DNA from: Nilaparvata lugens
Taxonomy: Eukaryota; Arthropoda; Insecta; Hemiptera; Delphacidae
Assembly (NCBI RefSeq): GCF_014356525.2
Contig: NC_052515.1
Coordinates: 22,761,212 to 22,825,211 of the forward strand
Direction of reading: 5' to 3'
Length of the DNA stretch: 64,000 nt
How positions within the stretch are numbered: position 1 is the first letter of the stretch; each line of letters begins with the position of its first letter. Positions 1-12,355 of the stretch are shown piece by piece. Both the position numbers and the translations under genes were made by a program. The notes below the pieces were generated by a model, which had not been told where the DNA came from, ran no database searches, and was given only the letters and a program-made list of their open reading frames with translations.

Positions 1-709
1 TAAATGATTTAAAAATCAAAAGCAAAATAGCGATCCGTAGGGTGATAACGACGTGTGAAAGAGAGTGCAAAAACAAAGAAGAAGAAGAGAAGGTGGCTTA
101 TCAGAGGCAAAAAAAATGTAAGAAAAAGGTGAATAATGAAATGGTGGTTGATTGAATGATTGAGTACTTTATTTATGTAGATTACAATATACTTATACAC
201 TTGATTACAATAGCTTACAATACAGAAAAATTATAGATGAATTTACATAATATAGACTAAGAAAATAATTATTGAACTGTATAATATACAGTGTTAGTGG
301 GAAGGATACTTCAAATATTCTTTCCAAAGAATTGACATTGATATGTCCAAAGCTCCGCCAATTCATGTAGATGCATAACAATATTATCTACCTATAGTTA
401 TTCCAAATTGCTTTTTCCATATATCATATACAGTTCAATAATTATTTTCTTAGTCTATATTATGTAAATTCATCTATAATTTTTCTGTATTGTAAGCTAT
501 TGTAATCAAGTGTATAAGTATATTGTAATCTACATAAATAAAGTACTCAATCATTCAATCAACCACCATTTCATTATTCACCTTTTTCTTACATTTTTTT
601 GCCTCTGATAACGCCACCTTCTCTTCTTCTTCTTTGTTTTTGCACTCTCTTTCACACGTCGTTATCACCCTACGGATCGCTATTTTGCTTTTGATTTTTA
701 AATCATTTA
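1..709. repeat. Large near-perfect palindrome in a goliath intron
   Basis: Bases 1-282 are the reverse complement of 427-709 with only a few single-base indels (for example an A8 run against T7, and one extra base near 611). A 144-bp spacer separates the arms. The outer end may extend left of the window. The arms contain no recognisable protein; the right arm carries an AATAAA and a short ATTCAATC-type run such as ends retroelement copies. It could be a fold-back transposon, two recent inverted insertions, or an assembly fold-back artefact. As transcribed in the goliath pre-mRNA it would form a roughly 280-bp double-stranded hairpin. Confidence 0.85.
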
Positions 710-1207
710 TATCTCTTCCACATTTCCTCCTCTCATAGATCGTTCTCTCTTAATAGATTGCTCCTTTTTCTATGGTTCCTTATGCTTCATCACTTCTACT
801 TCTGGTTTTGTTTTTCTTGTATCACTTATTTCTTAAAACTTTCGTACACAACGTTGTCTTATCAGAAATTTCTGATAAGTTCTCTTAAATTAAATCAATC
901 CTATCACATTAATTCATCAAATCATAAATCTCCTACCTGCTTAGCTCTCAACGATTAATTAAGATATGAATCGATTATGATCTACTATTCCACTTCCTTC
1001 TCCACATAACTTCAACATTTTTCAATTCATTTCAACATTGAATTCTATCATCCTATCATTTTGCTTTTCGCTATCATTATTTTGTAACACAGAATTGATG
1101 AACTCAACAGTATTCTCTCAACACTTCTAAAACCTTAGACTCCATCCAATCCTCATATATTATATTTATTTATCATTTGTCATTTTCATATTTTTCAACT
1201 TTTCCAG

Positions 1208-1279
1208 CGGAGACTCTGTACTGCAGCGAAGAAAGCTTTGTCCAAAATCCCAACAAAGCACATAAAATCTGAAGATAAG
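1208..1279 (+). CDS. gol: goliath-type E3 ligase, internal exon (juxtamembrane linker)
   Basis: This 72-nt phase-0 exon has acceptor TTTTCCAG and donor GTGAGT. It encodes 24 residues starting RRLCTAAKKALSKIP, which resembles the linker between the transmembrane helix and the RING in vertebrate RNF150/RNF130 and fly Goliath (RRLxxAAKKAxSK... ending in a DK pair). It joins in frame to the RING exon at 6948. The protease-associated domain and membrane exons expected upstream are not in the window. The family match is by recognition, not by a search; the correct phase on both sides supports it. Numbering in the entries below counts this exon as residues 1-24. Confidence 0.85.
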
Positions 1280-3250
1280 GTGAGTCATCAAACTAATAAA
1301 TAACACTAAACTAAGAAATGATACATCTATATTATTTGTGTTAATATCCAGCTAAGTTTTGTTTTACAGCAGTCTCCCCTCTTGTAATTTGAAGTTTGGG
1401 AGTGATTGTTACTTTCCCACCATCTTAAGTGGTTTACGATCTCTTTTTCAGTCTTTTTTCAATTCTTCCTGCTCTCTTTCCAGCTCGTGTATCATCTAGG
1501 ATCTGTTATTTTATTGGTGCTCAACTATTAGTAGAATTATTATTGTCTTTATTACAGTTTTCACTCGTAAAAAGTCGTTTCAAGTCGATTTTATTTCTTT
1601 AGATTCCTTCACTCTGTTCCAAATGGTAAATCATCTCTATTTACGATGGTCTGTAATATCACTTGAGTCATTTTGTTGAGAGTGGTTGTAAAATTGAAAA
1701 CAATTATCTTCTAGTTCATTGCCCCAACGATCGAATTTTGTTCATTGACTAATTTAGTTCATAGATGGAGCTTTAAAACCAGTTATTCTTGAATAGTTTG
1801 AAGTTTTATCGAATCTATTTAAGTTTTTTTTTTATTTATTATTCGATATATTGCTATATTGTGAGATAGTATTCTCCATAAAGTTCAAACCATTAAAAGT
1901 TACTTTGAGTAGGATGAGAAAATTGAATTAAGAAAACTGATTTAAACTCAGTTTGTAATAATTAAATTGAAAAGTTCAAGTCATAAAGTGTCTTAGTTCA
2001 TTTACAACTAATCGATTAATCTTCTATCATTATTGAATAGATTTTTATCGGATATTAATTGCTAATTGATTTTCGTTTACAGTAGTTTTGTTTCAATTCA
2101 CTTCCCGCTTCCTGAAATGCAATTGAACTGTGAACCGCCGGAAAGTGATGTTTTTCAAATATGTTTTGTATTGTATTACATTTAGTACCAGAACAGGAAG
2201 AGAACAAAATTACCAGTAGAACTCACCACTTTGTAAAATACTCATTTCTTACTTCAAAACTAATTGAATTATAAAAGCTGTCCAACAAAATAACTCAAAA
2301 AAATATTTTACAAACTTATTTTACGTTTACTAATAAATTATATAAAAAGTGTTCAAATTCCGTACAGCTCTAGTTACCCTGTTCGCCTGTTGAATATTTA
2401 TTTATATTCTATCAAATGTAAATGTTTTATTTGAGAGAAAATGTGATGTGGTGCTAACTCTGAAAATGGATTTCTGTGAATTTTTGATAAATTCTATCCT
2501 CCAATATTGAATTGCATACTTCACTTGAATGTTATAAATTGTAAGTCTATATAAGTAGTGCTCTTCCCCCTCGCACTGATCTATAGTCCATACAGGAAAA
2601 TTTTTCATTGATGTATTTGTTTTATTTTGTAAAGTGTTTTTACTTCAGAAATAAGGCATTGGATTAAATTTAATTGAGTTTACCAAACAACAATTTTTGT
2701 AAATTGACTTGGATTTTAGTTTGAATTGAACTATTTAATTTCAAGTTAATTTGAATTCATATTCAACATTAATTCAAAAGAGAATAAGAAGTATTTTCAA
2801 TGCGTTAGAATAGCTTACAGGATTTATCTGGGGATAAATTCAATTAAATTATCACAGGAAGCTTGTGAAATGTGAAGTATTCAATATGGAATCAGAGCGG
2901 CTGCATCCTACTCAGTGACAAAGAGATTAATCAATTTTCCGCTTCTGTCGACATTCAATGAATGTTTTCTCATCCTCACTCAGGGTAACTCTAGCTGGAT
3001 ATTAATTGAAAGGATATTTGCTTCCTTTACTAATCCTGATTGAATATTGATTGATTTTTCTTTCTTTATTTTGTTGAACGTGATGCGAATTTGATTGAGA
3101 TTTCATACGGATATCCCCTATCAAACTAATATTCAGAGTTGAATTTATCAAACAATTCTTTCAAATTAAAAATTTACTAAAGATATCCAATTTCTAATAA
3201 AATAAAAGTAAATACACTTCACTTGAATGGGCTACTTTTTTACAAATTGA

Positions 3251-3397
3251 TAAAAACAATATAACAATCTTGTAGTACCCTTTATTATTTAAAACAACTA
3301 GTTTCGACCATAACTTAGGTCATTTTCAAGTTGATTTTAAATAATAAATCATTATTGTGCTAGAAAAGTGTACTACAAGTTTTCATATTGTTTTTAT
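3251..3397. mobile_element. MITE-like palindromic element
   Basis: The ends are inverted copies: AAAAACAATAT... with TTGTAGTAC, and GTACTACAAG... with ATATTGTTTTT. An inner pair, TTATTTAAAA and TTTTAAATAATAA, surrounds an imperfect palindrome with TTTCGACC and GGTCATTTTCAA. The size is about 147 bp and there is no coding capacity. Confidence 0.65.
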
Positions 3398-5121
3398 TAA
3401 AATAAGAGTAGTAGTATTCCTCGTGCTGAATTCAGAAAATAATCCTTCGATTCAATAATAACATTTTTTGTTCAAGTACTATTTTTCGTTTAAAAAAAAA
3501 ATATCTTCAAAAAGTAAAAGATAAAAGTATCTTTTGAAAAAACAGGTTCAAATTAATTTACTTTTCCTGGCAATAACGTAAGAAGAGGATTAAATCAATC
3601 TATCTTTCCTTCTTCAGTACTCAGAATACCAGATTACTGTACTTGTATACCTATAGGCCTATGTAGTTACAATAGAAGCGATGAAACATTGAATAAAAAG
3701 TAATGTATATATAGTTGTATACCTATACTGTGAACAGAAAACATGGAAACTTGATTGTCCCTTTTCTGTATAGGGCTATTTGTAATATAAATAGTAATAA
3801 AAATAACTCAAAAAAGGATAGACTACTGGATTTTTATTTATATTCCTATTTATGGAAACTTGAGTATATACTACGGTATTAGAATGATAGAACTATGTAA
3901 AATAAATAAGGATGATGGTTCGTATGGTCAGGGCGAAAAATATAGTATACTATCATCACTAGAAAAGAGTCGTCTAGAAAAATTAAAATTATATGCTTGC
4001 CAGTTGAATAGCTTGTCAGGATGGTATTCTAAGAATAATAATGAAGATTGTGATGTACATTTCTGATATCCATTTTTTCAATTTTCTTGCTTTCAAAATG
4101 ATGTGGAATAATAATGGTGAGATTTTAAACTTATTCGGCTACTTTTTATCCTATAAGATACTCTTATATGAATGATTTTTTAGGTTTGATTAGATCATTC
4201 GTTACTTATTACTGTATCAGAGACATTATAAACTATTCAAAGTTGAATTCTGGAAACTGCCTAGTCAAAATGTTGAGTTTAAATTTTAATTTGATGTTAA
4301 ATTTAGAGCATGACTTACATCCTAATAGTTCAATCATGAATTATTGATTGAATAAGTTCAAACTCCAGATCTATCTTCTAAATTCAATCCTGCATGGATT
4401 ATTTAATGTTTTGCAGGAAATTCCGCAAACATTGAGATTAACTCATAACATTTTTTGGCAATTCTTATTCTTAATAGCTGTTTCATATTCGGAAAGCATT
4501 TTTGATTATGGTCTCAGAATATTTTAGGAATAATGCTTCTGCTCAATTTTTTTGTTAAAACATGTTACCACAATATACAGCAATTATAGAAGTTTTCTCT
4601 GATGTTACACTTGTTCATACATATTACTCATCGTATCATGATACACTTATCAGTAATATACATGATACATCGCTTATCCTCAAGCTAGTGAAGAATGTTT
4701 CTTGACTATTTTTTCGCTTTTTCAATTTAGTAGTGCAAGCTCTACTTGAATAATATAATACCTGAATTCTCTGGCACTTATTCAAGACATGAAGTCGACC
4801 TTTGGTTGCTTTTGAATCACAGTTTCTTTGTTATTTTCTTTATAGAAGCTTACATTACCACCTGTAAGGATAAGTTTAAAATTAATGGATCTTGTATAAC
4901 TGCATGTTATAGTGAAGCCATGGATCTAACAGATCTGTTTGGTTAGGCTATGGTGAAGCTTATAAAAATACTTAGGCCTAGTAAAAAGTATAAAATGTAA
5001 AACCCATAATAATATTATGGTTTAATTTCGATAAGAGGCATAATATGATGTCTTCAATTAAGTATTTTCTTCAGATACTGTTGCTGGTGATATATTGTGA
5101 TATCTATCCGTAATTAAAACA

Positions 5122-5296
5122 CTGATATGTTGTCAGAAATATCACTTATTTATTATTACAATTTATTTATTTAATATTACAAATGTATCACTATTTATTT
5201 AAAGTTTTGAATTTTTCTCACTGAAGATGACACCATTGGTGTTGAAACATGATTGTTATTTTACAATAAATTAGTGATATTCCTGATAACATCCCA
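5122..5296. mobile_element. MITE-like element with about 40-bp inverted ends
   Basis: The left end (CTGATATGTTGTCAGAAAT...) is the inverted counterpart of the right end (...ATTCCTGATAACATCCCAG). The inner part carries TGAAGATGAC-ACCATTGGTGT-TGAAAC, the same kind of core palindrome as in the 3251 element, so the two may share ancestry. It is non-coding. Confidence 0.65.
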
Positions 5297-6431
5297 GTCT
5301 TTCCATTAAGTATTTTCTTTTTGAAAATGAGAAGGAAATATTGAAATGAAAAGAAAATATTCTTCATTAGATGGAGTTAAGACTTCAAGTGTTACTTGCA
5401 TAATAACTCTACATATTTTCACTACCTATCTATTAATTTGTCCTTTAGAAAATTTTGGATTTGATGAAAGAATACTATATATTAGTTGAAGTTCCAGTCT
5501 CAGGGATTCTTTCAGAAATTTTGACAAATTTAAACTTGCGGAAAAGGGTTGAATGCCCTCAAATGGTCTGGAAAGAATATCATATTTGTAAAATATATGT
5601 ATAACTCGGCGATAAATCGGTTAATGGAGCACTTATATGTTGATGCTGGCTTCTATCCAACTGGAATTGCCTCATCTGCACTCCACACTTACAATTTATT
5701 TTGTAAGAACTTCTCCTCTGTAACATATAGACTGCATTCAAAATATGAAAAATGACTTGTGTTTTTTAATAACTTGCAATGATTTATCAACTTGGTCCAC
5801 TTATGTCATTTATGCTACATAAGATCACGCATGAGATAAATCTAAGGTATTTTTGGTCTACAAAAATTTGACTTTCAGTCAGTGACAGAGCATAGAGGAG
5901 CAAAAAGAATGTTGTTTTTTTGGAATTATAATTCATGTTTAGTCTTCAAATAAAGTAGATATGATACATCAATCTATCAATAACTCAGGTATCATATTAA
6001 TTCTCTGCTCTTATTCTTAATGTTGAGTAAGATCATTTTCTATAAGACTATATTAATTGATTTGACATGTAGCAGAACTCTTATTTCATGCTTCATTGGA
6101 GTTTCAATGAAAGTAAAATATTAATCAACTTGCATTCGATACAATAAGTTACGGTATGAAAAAAAAAATTTTAAACCAAAAAAAAGATAATCCATCTAAC
6201 CATGGTTCATATAAATTTTTGACAATAATACTATGTGAAATTATTAAAAATCATTATCTCCATTATTTTATGTTAATATTGATTTGAAATTATCAAAGAA
6301 CATTTTCTCCATCATTTAATGCTGATATTGATTTGGTTTTTTATAGAAATTGTAATTCATGTTTAGTCACCAAATAAAGTTGACATGATATCAAGGATAT
6401 CTTCACGAATTATTCAACGACTAAAACAAAC

Positions 6432-6650
6432 TATAGTGATGTCCAGGTTATAATGACAGTATTTGTTCAACTTTGGAATTGCTATCCTTGTCTATCATTT
6501 GACAAAGCCGGTGGTACTATCCTTTTCCAGGTCCACAACGGTGCCAATTATGTTTTTGACAGTGTAGAAATATATTTAATTAATGCAGAGAATCTGCATC
6601 GCTATTCTCTTATCTTTATCCACTCTCATTATAACGCGGCCCTCACTATA
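6432..6650 (+). mobile_element. 219-bp TA-flanked MITE, copy 1
   Basis: It starts TATAGTGATGTCC and ends CCTCACTATA, with inverted ends of about 30 bp that include GTTATAATGACAGT. An inverted copy of the same length lies at 10098-10316. The size and TATA-type ends suggest a Tc1/mariner-type non-autonomous element. The open frame across it is not a gene. Confidence 0.8.
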
Positions 6651-6947
6651 GATTATTTTGTATTATTGAAAAACAGTCCTGTAGTACTCTGTATAATAGT
6701 ATGTAGTAATTTGTTCTAATCTTGGAAAGTATGTAAAATAATGGTCATTTTATTACTAAATTTATTTATTTGGCTTCTAATAATTAATAATAGTTTAGAC
6801 TATACTTCCAACTTCCAACCATATGCATCTATTTGAAATACGCTGAAAAGACATACCTACTAAAACTGAATAAATTGTAATAACTTCTAAAAATCAATTG
6901 GAAATAGATTTGTTCTCTATATATTTGTATTTCTTTCTTTTTTTCAG

Positions 6948-7030
6948 GAAATACAGGGGGAGGGAGAGTGCTGTGCCATCTGTATAGAGCCTTACAAAAC
7001 ATCAGAAGTCGTAAGGATATTACCTTGCAA
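6948..7030 (+). CDS. gol: goliath-type E3 ligase, exon with first half of the RING-H2
   Basis: This 83-nt exon has acceptor TTTTTTCAG and donor GTAAGT. It encodes residues 25-51 and two bases of codon 52. It carries the first three zinc ligands of the RING-H2: C33 and C36 in CCAICIEPY, and C51 in RILPC. The spacing between C36 and C51 is 14 residues, as usual for this family. It starts in phase 0 after the 1208-1279 exon and ends in phase 2, matching the next exon. Two copies of the same 219-bp MITE lie in opposite orientation on either side of this exon (6432-6650 and 10098-10316). Confidence 0.95.
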
Positions 7031-9510
7031 GTAAGTACCTAATTATTGTAAGCCGATTCAATTTTTATCCTTTTTTTGTACTACAGTATTTCAGATCTGA
7101 TGCATCTCAAAGACTTGAGAATCCAGGAATAAGGAATAAAACATTGTTCCACATTCATGAAAATATATTTATTCATACATTTATAATATTAATTAAAACA
7201 GGAAATGCACAACATAGGTAGATAGATTAGAAACACTTAGAAACTCACATTATTGTTTGGAAATTTTCGACGAGCTGTGCCGTCTTCTTCAACCATGCAG
7301 GGAGTAAATTTTTCTAGGGAGTAATATATATTGGGTCTAAATTACACTCATGTAGACACTACAATTTCAATTCATAAATCTTTAAATGAACACAGCTCAT
7401 TTACAATTTTCTCGCAATAACTTCTCAAATTTGAACAGAATATCTTAATAGTGATCATCCTTTATAGAGAGATATTGGGTCAATAATATTGGGTAAATTT
7501 ATTGGGGTCATAGATTAGAGATTATTAATGAAGACTCTAAACATGTTTAATTCATGAATCCTTGATACATCCATATTGATTAATATGGTTTCATTTTCAG
7601 TTTTTTAAAAAACAATGTCAATTGTAAATAATGATTTATTATCATTATTATTTAACAACAGCGACAATCATTGATTCATTTTGTTCTTTAAAAGAGACAA
7701 TATTTGTTTTACAGCCAATCATTAATTCATTTTGCTTGGAATAAGCAATATTCTTTCAACATAAGAATATAAAACGACGATTGGTCGTAATGAAAAGGAG
7801 TAGTGCACTTGATTATTCTAGTCATGAAAGGTTTTATGATTGTCATTGTGCAAATTGAAATCGACGTAAGAATTGTGGACTTTGTTATCCTCATTAAAGC
7901 AGTTGGCCATTAATTGTGACAATAATTTAATGATTTGTGATTGTGATTTGTGATTCTATCCACAAATAAATAAATAAATAAATAAATTTACATTCAGATG
8001 ACCTCAAGAACCATCACTTGACTTCCAGATCTATGCCTACAATGTTTGTCCTTGTAATTTGACTTTTTGTCAATTTTCGTTGAAAAGATATTACGTTTTT
8101 TACTGGAAATGTAGATGTAATGACAGAACAGAATTGAAGCGGTAGTGCTATCATTGAAATTAGATTGGTACTACAGTACAGGGAATAAGACAAGGAGTGA
8201 GAGAGGTCTAAGAGAGTTGAAAATTTCAGTGAAGAATCAGAAAAAATAAATTAGGAAGTGAATGAAAATGAGTGAGTGAAATTAAGAAAAATACAAACAC
8301 AAACAAGAATGATGATGAGAAATTAAAAGAGCTAAAATAGAAATGAGATAAGAAATGATTTAAAAATGAAGTAAGGGAGCAAGATATGGGTGAGAGGAAG
8401 AAGTTATAAGAAAAGAGTTGATAAATAATAATACTTTTTACACTTTGTTATCTTTACCATGTGTTGTGGAACATGAGTTAATACTGTTTTAGTATGAATT
8501 CCGATGCAGTGGGGGTGGGTGGTATTAAAGAGTGAAGAAGAATCAGGAGGAAGTTGAAGAAAAAATCAGTGAATATAGAAGAATAATATGCAGAAGAATG
8601 TGTTGTGGAATAATTTTCGATAAAAGATTTATGAAAAGATTAAAGAGTAGTGAAATGATTTTGAGAAAATATGACTTATTTCCATCGTTTTCCGATTTAT
8701 ATTTACAATATTATATTTATGCCTTCCTGAGTTAACAATAATAACATTCACAAGAAGAAAATGATGAAGAGAGAACAAAACTGATGGAGAAAAATAGAAA
8801 ACTATCAGGCAGTCAAATAAAGGAGGATGCTGAATGAATGAATACGATATTCTGTACTAATTCCTTTCCAATATGAAAGTCAAACTATATATTTAGGGTG
8901 TCACATATATGTGTTTTTCACTTTCTCAGCTTCAATTCTGATATTTTTCAGTTTTTAATCAATGTCTTCCGGTTACTTTTGATTCAATCTTCATCTGTGC
9001 TTGCCTGAACAATTTTTTTCAGTTACCATTTTTTAATTTTTTTCATTTTCAATAATTGCTGTTTTCCCGCTCAATTCTTCATCTCTGAATGCGTAGACGG
9101 AGAAGAGAGCAATCAAACAGCCGTTAATCGTCGGATTAGCATCATTTTTATCCGGTTATTGTACAACAGGAAAAACAGGATATTCTACCAAGAATGATAA
9201 GGAGTAGGCCTTATACTCGTGTTTGGTAATGATAGTGTTCTGTGGCTCAATAGCATAGCAAGTCGTCATTAGATGCAATAAAATATCATACTGCTCTGAC
9301 TTTGTAGCAATTTTAATATTCTGTCATTCTTTAGGATTCTGCTTATAATATTAATGTTTTTATTATATTTTTTACACTCTACTTTGTTCAAATATGAGGG
9401 TTTCAATATAAATAGGTTTTCTAATTGTTTACAATCCAGGTAGATTTACCTCAAATATAAAAGTATATTATGAAGATTATAAAGAATATAAAATATATTA
9501 TAAAGATTAA

Positions 9511-9666
9511 AAAAAACCACTAGCAGTCAGACTTTGTACAATAAATGAATTAATCACTCACTGTTACAACGAGATCTTTCGATGATGGCGGGCCGGCCGA
9601 AAGATCCCGTCACAGTGAGTGATTAATTCATTTATTGTAAAATATCTTACTGCTAGTCGTTTTTTC
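9511..9666. mobile_element. Hairpin MITE with GC-rich loop
   Basis: Two arms of about 65-70 bp are nearly exact reverse complements: ACTAGCAGTCAGACTTTGT... against ...TTACTGCTAGTCGTTTTTT, including AATGAATTAATCACTCACTGT and its complement. The loop is GATGGCGGGCCGGCC, which contains an FseI-type palindrome. There is no coding content. Confidence 0.75.
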
Positions 9667-10097
9667 TAAAAGCAAAAAGTGATTTAATAATAAGCAGTTC
9701 GTGATGGAAAACAACATTGAAGAATTTGAAAAAAGTATTATAGAGACTTTTTAATATATTATACATTTATATAATTGTTTTAGCACAGTATTTGAGTTCT
9801 TTATTGATTAACAATACTGTATACTCTGCTGGACTGAAATAGAATGCGGTACAGTACTGTAACTTTCCCTTTCATGGGAAAGTTCACACTTCAGCAGAAT
9901 AGAAATGTATGAGAACTTCAATGAGAGTCAATAGTTCTTTTTTATATAAATTTTACACATTATTTTTAATTATGCCAACAGTCCCATAATAACCAATCAT
10001 ATTATTTTTCTGACCAATAGAGGAGAACTTCATTAGAAAGAAGCGGGATTTCATGAAACCCGTGTAGCTTCCTCATATATTTTTTCGGAAAACAAAC

Positions 10098-10316
10098 TAT
10101 AGTGAGGTTTTCGTTATAATGACAGTGGATAAAGATAGAAGAATAGCGATGCCGATTCTCTTCATTAATTAATTATATTTCTACACTGTCAAAAACATAA
10201 TTGGCATCGCTGCGGACCTAGAAAAGGATAGTACCACCGGCTTTGTCGAATGATAGACAAGGATAGCAAAACCAAAGTTGATCAAATACTGTCATTATAA
10301 CGTGGACCTCACTATA
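10098..10316 (-). mobile_element. 219-bp TA-flanked MITE, copy 2 (inverted)
   Basis: This is the reverse complement of the 6432-6650 element at the same length (219 bp), with the same TATAGTGAGG... ends. The interior matches with moderate divergence (CAAAGCCGGTGGTACTATCC occurs in copy 1 and its complement here). Together the pair brackets the first RING exon in opposite orientation. Confidence 0.82.
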
Positions 10317-10416
10317 GTTCTAGACTTCAATCATTTATCTTCATTGACTTTATTGTATTTCATTGATAAATCTGCTGATTTTCTATTTTTTGAATGTTTT
10401 ATTCTCTATGTTACAG

Positions 10417-10513
10417 GCATGAGTTCCATAGATCGTGTATAGATCCATGGCTGTTGGAGCATAGGACTTGTCCTATGTGCAAGATGGATATTCTCAAGCA
10501 CTATGGCTTTGTT
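10417..10513 (+). CDS. gol: goliath-type E3 ligase, exon with second half of the RING-H2
   Basis: This 97-nt exon has acceptor GTTACAG and donor GTGAGT. Its first base completes Lys52. The exon then supplies H53, H56, C59, C70 and C73 (HEFHRSC, then CPMC), completing the C3H2C3 cross-brace. W63, in [10 protein letters not shown], is the usual E2-contact tryptophan. The linkage Cys-X2-Cys-X14-Cys-X-His-X2-His-X2-Cys-X10-Cys-X2-Cys is intact, so the ligase should be active in ubiquitin transfer. An open frame runs on past the donor to 10681, but that part is intron sequence. The exon ends in phase 0 at Val84, which fits the acceptor at 12328/12329. Confidence 0.95.
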
Positions 10514-12328
10514 GTGAGTATCAGACATACTTCACATTTTGTTCTAAATATGTCACTTCATCAAGATATTATTTTATACTGGTTTTGGTTTGGTTTGATG
10601 CTATCATTCATGACATTTTTGTTGTCGGAAAAGCATAGCCTACACAAAAAGATACATCAGAAAAATTTTACCATTGATTGAAACACCCAAGACCCAATTG
10701 AAAGTACCTAAATTATGATCTACTTTTGAATAAATGGAGCTTTAATTTCTATTTTCTTCTCTGACACTCTTCTAGTACGATATGCTAGTCAACAAATAAA
10801 ATTCGGCAAATATTTGAAAATGATTTCTTGGATATTGAAGAAACAAATTAACACAACAAATGATCGAATAATAAATAGAGGCAAGGCATCAATAGCAGGC
10901 AAGGCCTTCCACTGTATAACAACTGTACCGTACTACTAAGTGGATACCGGTACTTTAGTCTTGTTAAAAATGTATTAGATATATTATTTTATGCCAGTAA
11001 ATCCTTTGACAGTAAGCTTAATTCGATTAATTGGTTATATAAATTAGCCAAAATTTTACCTCCATTCTGAAACTTATAACTTACAAAGTATTTATAAATA
11101 AGCGAAATCAGATTGAATGATTCAATGTTCAATATCTGAAAAGAGGTAATGAGTGGGAGGAATTTTGTAATAGTCTGAAATCATACCACACATACTACAA
11201 TCACTGCATAATCACCGTACATAATGGTAAATCCAACTACCTTCAATTATGCGACCTATTTATAACTGTTTAGATATCTATTTCTATATCTCTGTATCCA
11301 TGTTCGTTTAAACTTTTAATTAAATGAGTATTATCATAGCTCATCTCTCGTTGAGAAGGCTAATGAATTCATTATTGAATCAAATTTTAAATCAATTCTA
11401 TTTGTCGAGGTCAATGACACACATTAGATACATTAAGAGGTAGCATCTTTTGCTAATAGCTTTTCTTTTCCTGTATTGCAAATATAATTAGCACAGAATT
11501 ATTTATAAAATTGAACAGTTCCTTGTGAACATTTGCTGTTTCATAACTATTAATTAGTAGGTTCATGGTAGAATCTAGATATATTACATTAATTTGATAA
11601 TTGAATCACAATGATTAATTGAGAATCCAAATTATAGTGCTTCTAAATCCTCTGAAGAGAATTACTCAGTGTACTCATACAAAGACTGAATAAGAAGTAA
11701 ACTCCATTATAAATACCACAATATTCTAATAATAATTCTTGATTCCAAGAATATTCTATAATATATAATTATTTATTCTATTGAATAAGAATAATACAAT
11801 ATAGAATATATTCTATTATACAAGAATATTCTATTTTAAGCTTAAGGTACCAGTATTGTGCGTTATTGAGGCTACACCATATACAACACTGTCACTTTAA
11901 CGCAGTTACTGTAACATTGTTAATGTGGGGTTGTTCACTGGAGAATATAGAGTCTATGAAATAATTTCTCACACCGCAAAGATCTGCCAGGCTCCAAAAC
12001 TTTTCTTTTGTAATTTCAATGTTTATTGTAACCAGAGCTGTTTTTCTGACGATACCTCTTGGGGGAAAAAATAAAAACAACTCATTTTTTCATTTGAAGT
12101 CAAATTAAATAAATATTCCACAGGCAGCCAGGAGAGCATCCTTTTAATAAGTTGCGATTGTTGTCTCAGTTCACAGGAATCCAGGAGAGAATCCTTTTAA
12201 TAAGTTGCGATTGTTGTCTCAGTTCACAGGAATCCAGGAGAGCATCCTTTTAATATGTTGCGATTGTTGTCTCAGTTCACAGGCAGCCAGGAGAGCATCC
12301 TTTTAATATGTTGCGATTGTTGTCTCAG
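10514..12328 (+). other. goliath intron (1.8 kb)
   Basis: This is AT-rich sequence, including a very AT-rich self-complementary stretch around 11740-11835 built on GAATATTCTAT. The 3' end is the 53-bp tandem array. No other feature was seen. Confidence 0.6.
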
Positions 12329-12355
12329 TTCACAGGCAGCCAGGAGAGCATCCTT
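12119..12355 (+). repeat. 53-bp tandem repeat duplicating an intron 3' splice site
   Basis: CACAGG starts recur at 12119, 12172, 12225, 12278 and 12331, exactly 53 bp apart: four full units and a partial fifth that merges into the exon. Each full unit carries a pyrimidine tract and TTGTCTCAG|TTCACAGG, so the acceptor of the 12329 exon exists four times (exon starts 12170, 12223, 12276, 12329). Units differ at only a few positions. Confidence 0.93.

Larger units (their letters stand above)
1280..6947 (+). other. goliath intron (5.7 kb)
   Basis: This AT-rich sequence between two in-phase exons holds the MITEs at 3251-3397, 5122-5296 and 6432-6650. Apart from these I see no coding exon. The short open frames near 3860, 4746, 5549 and 6453 have no recognisable protein features, and the last one is MITE sequence. 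Confidence 0.7.
7031..10416 (+). other. goliath intron (3.4 kb)
   Basis: This interval between the two RING exons contains a short (AAAT)n run at about 7965-7988 that may end an old LINE copy, the hairpin element at 9511-9666, and MITE copy 2 at 10098-10316. It is otherwise AT-rich sequence in which I see nothing. Confidence 0.6.

Noticed and set aside
5220..5262. Hammerhead-ribozyme-like core (TGAAGATGAC...TGAAAC) in a MITE
   Set aside because: The conserved CUGAUGA box is not intact and stem III cannot be formed convincingly; it is better described as an imperfect palindrome.
6453..6719. 88-codon open frame
   Set aside because: It lies almost entirely within the 219-bp MITE; the second MITE copy does not preserve it.
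10514..10681. C-terminal extension of the RING exon as an alternative protein end
   Set aside because: The frame passes straight through a strong GTGAGT donor and the tail is not similar to the family; intron read-through remains possible but is unsupported.
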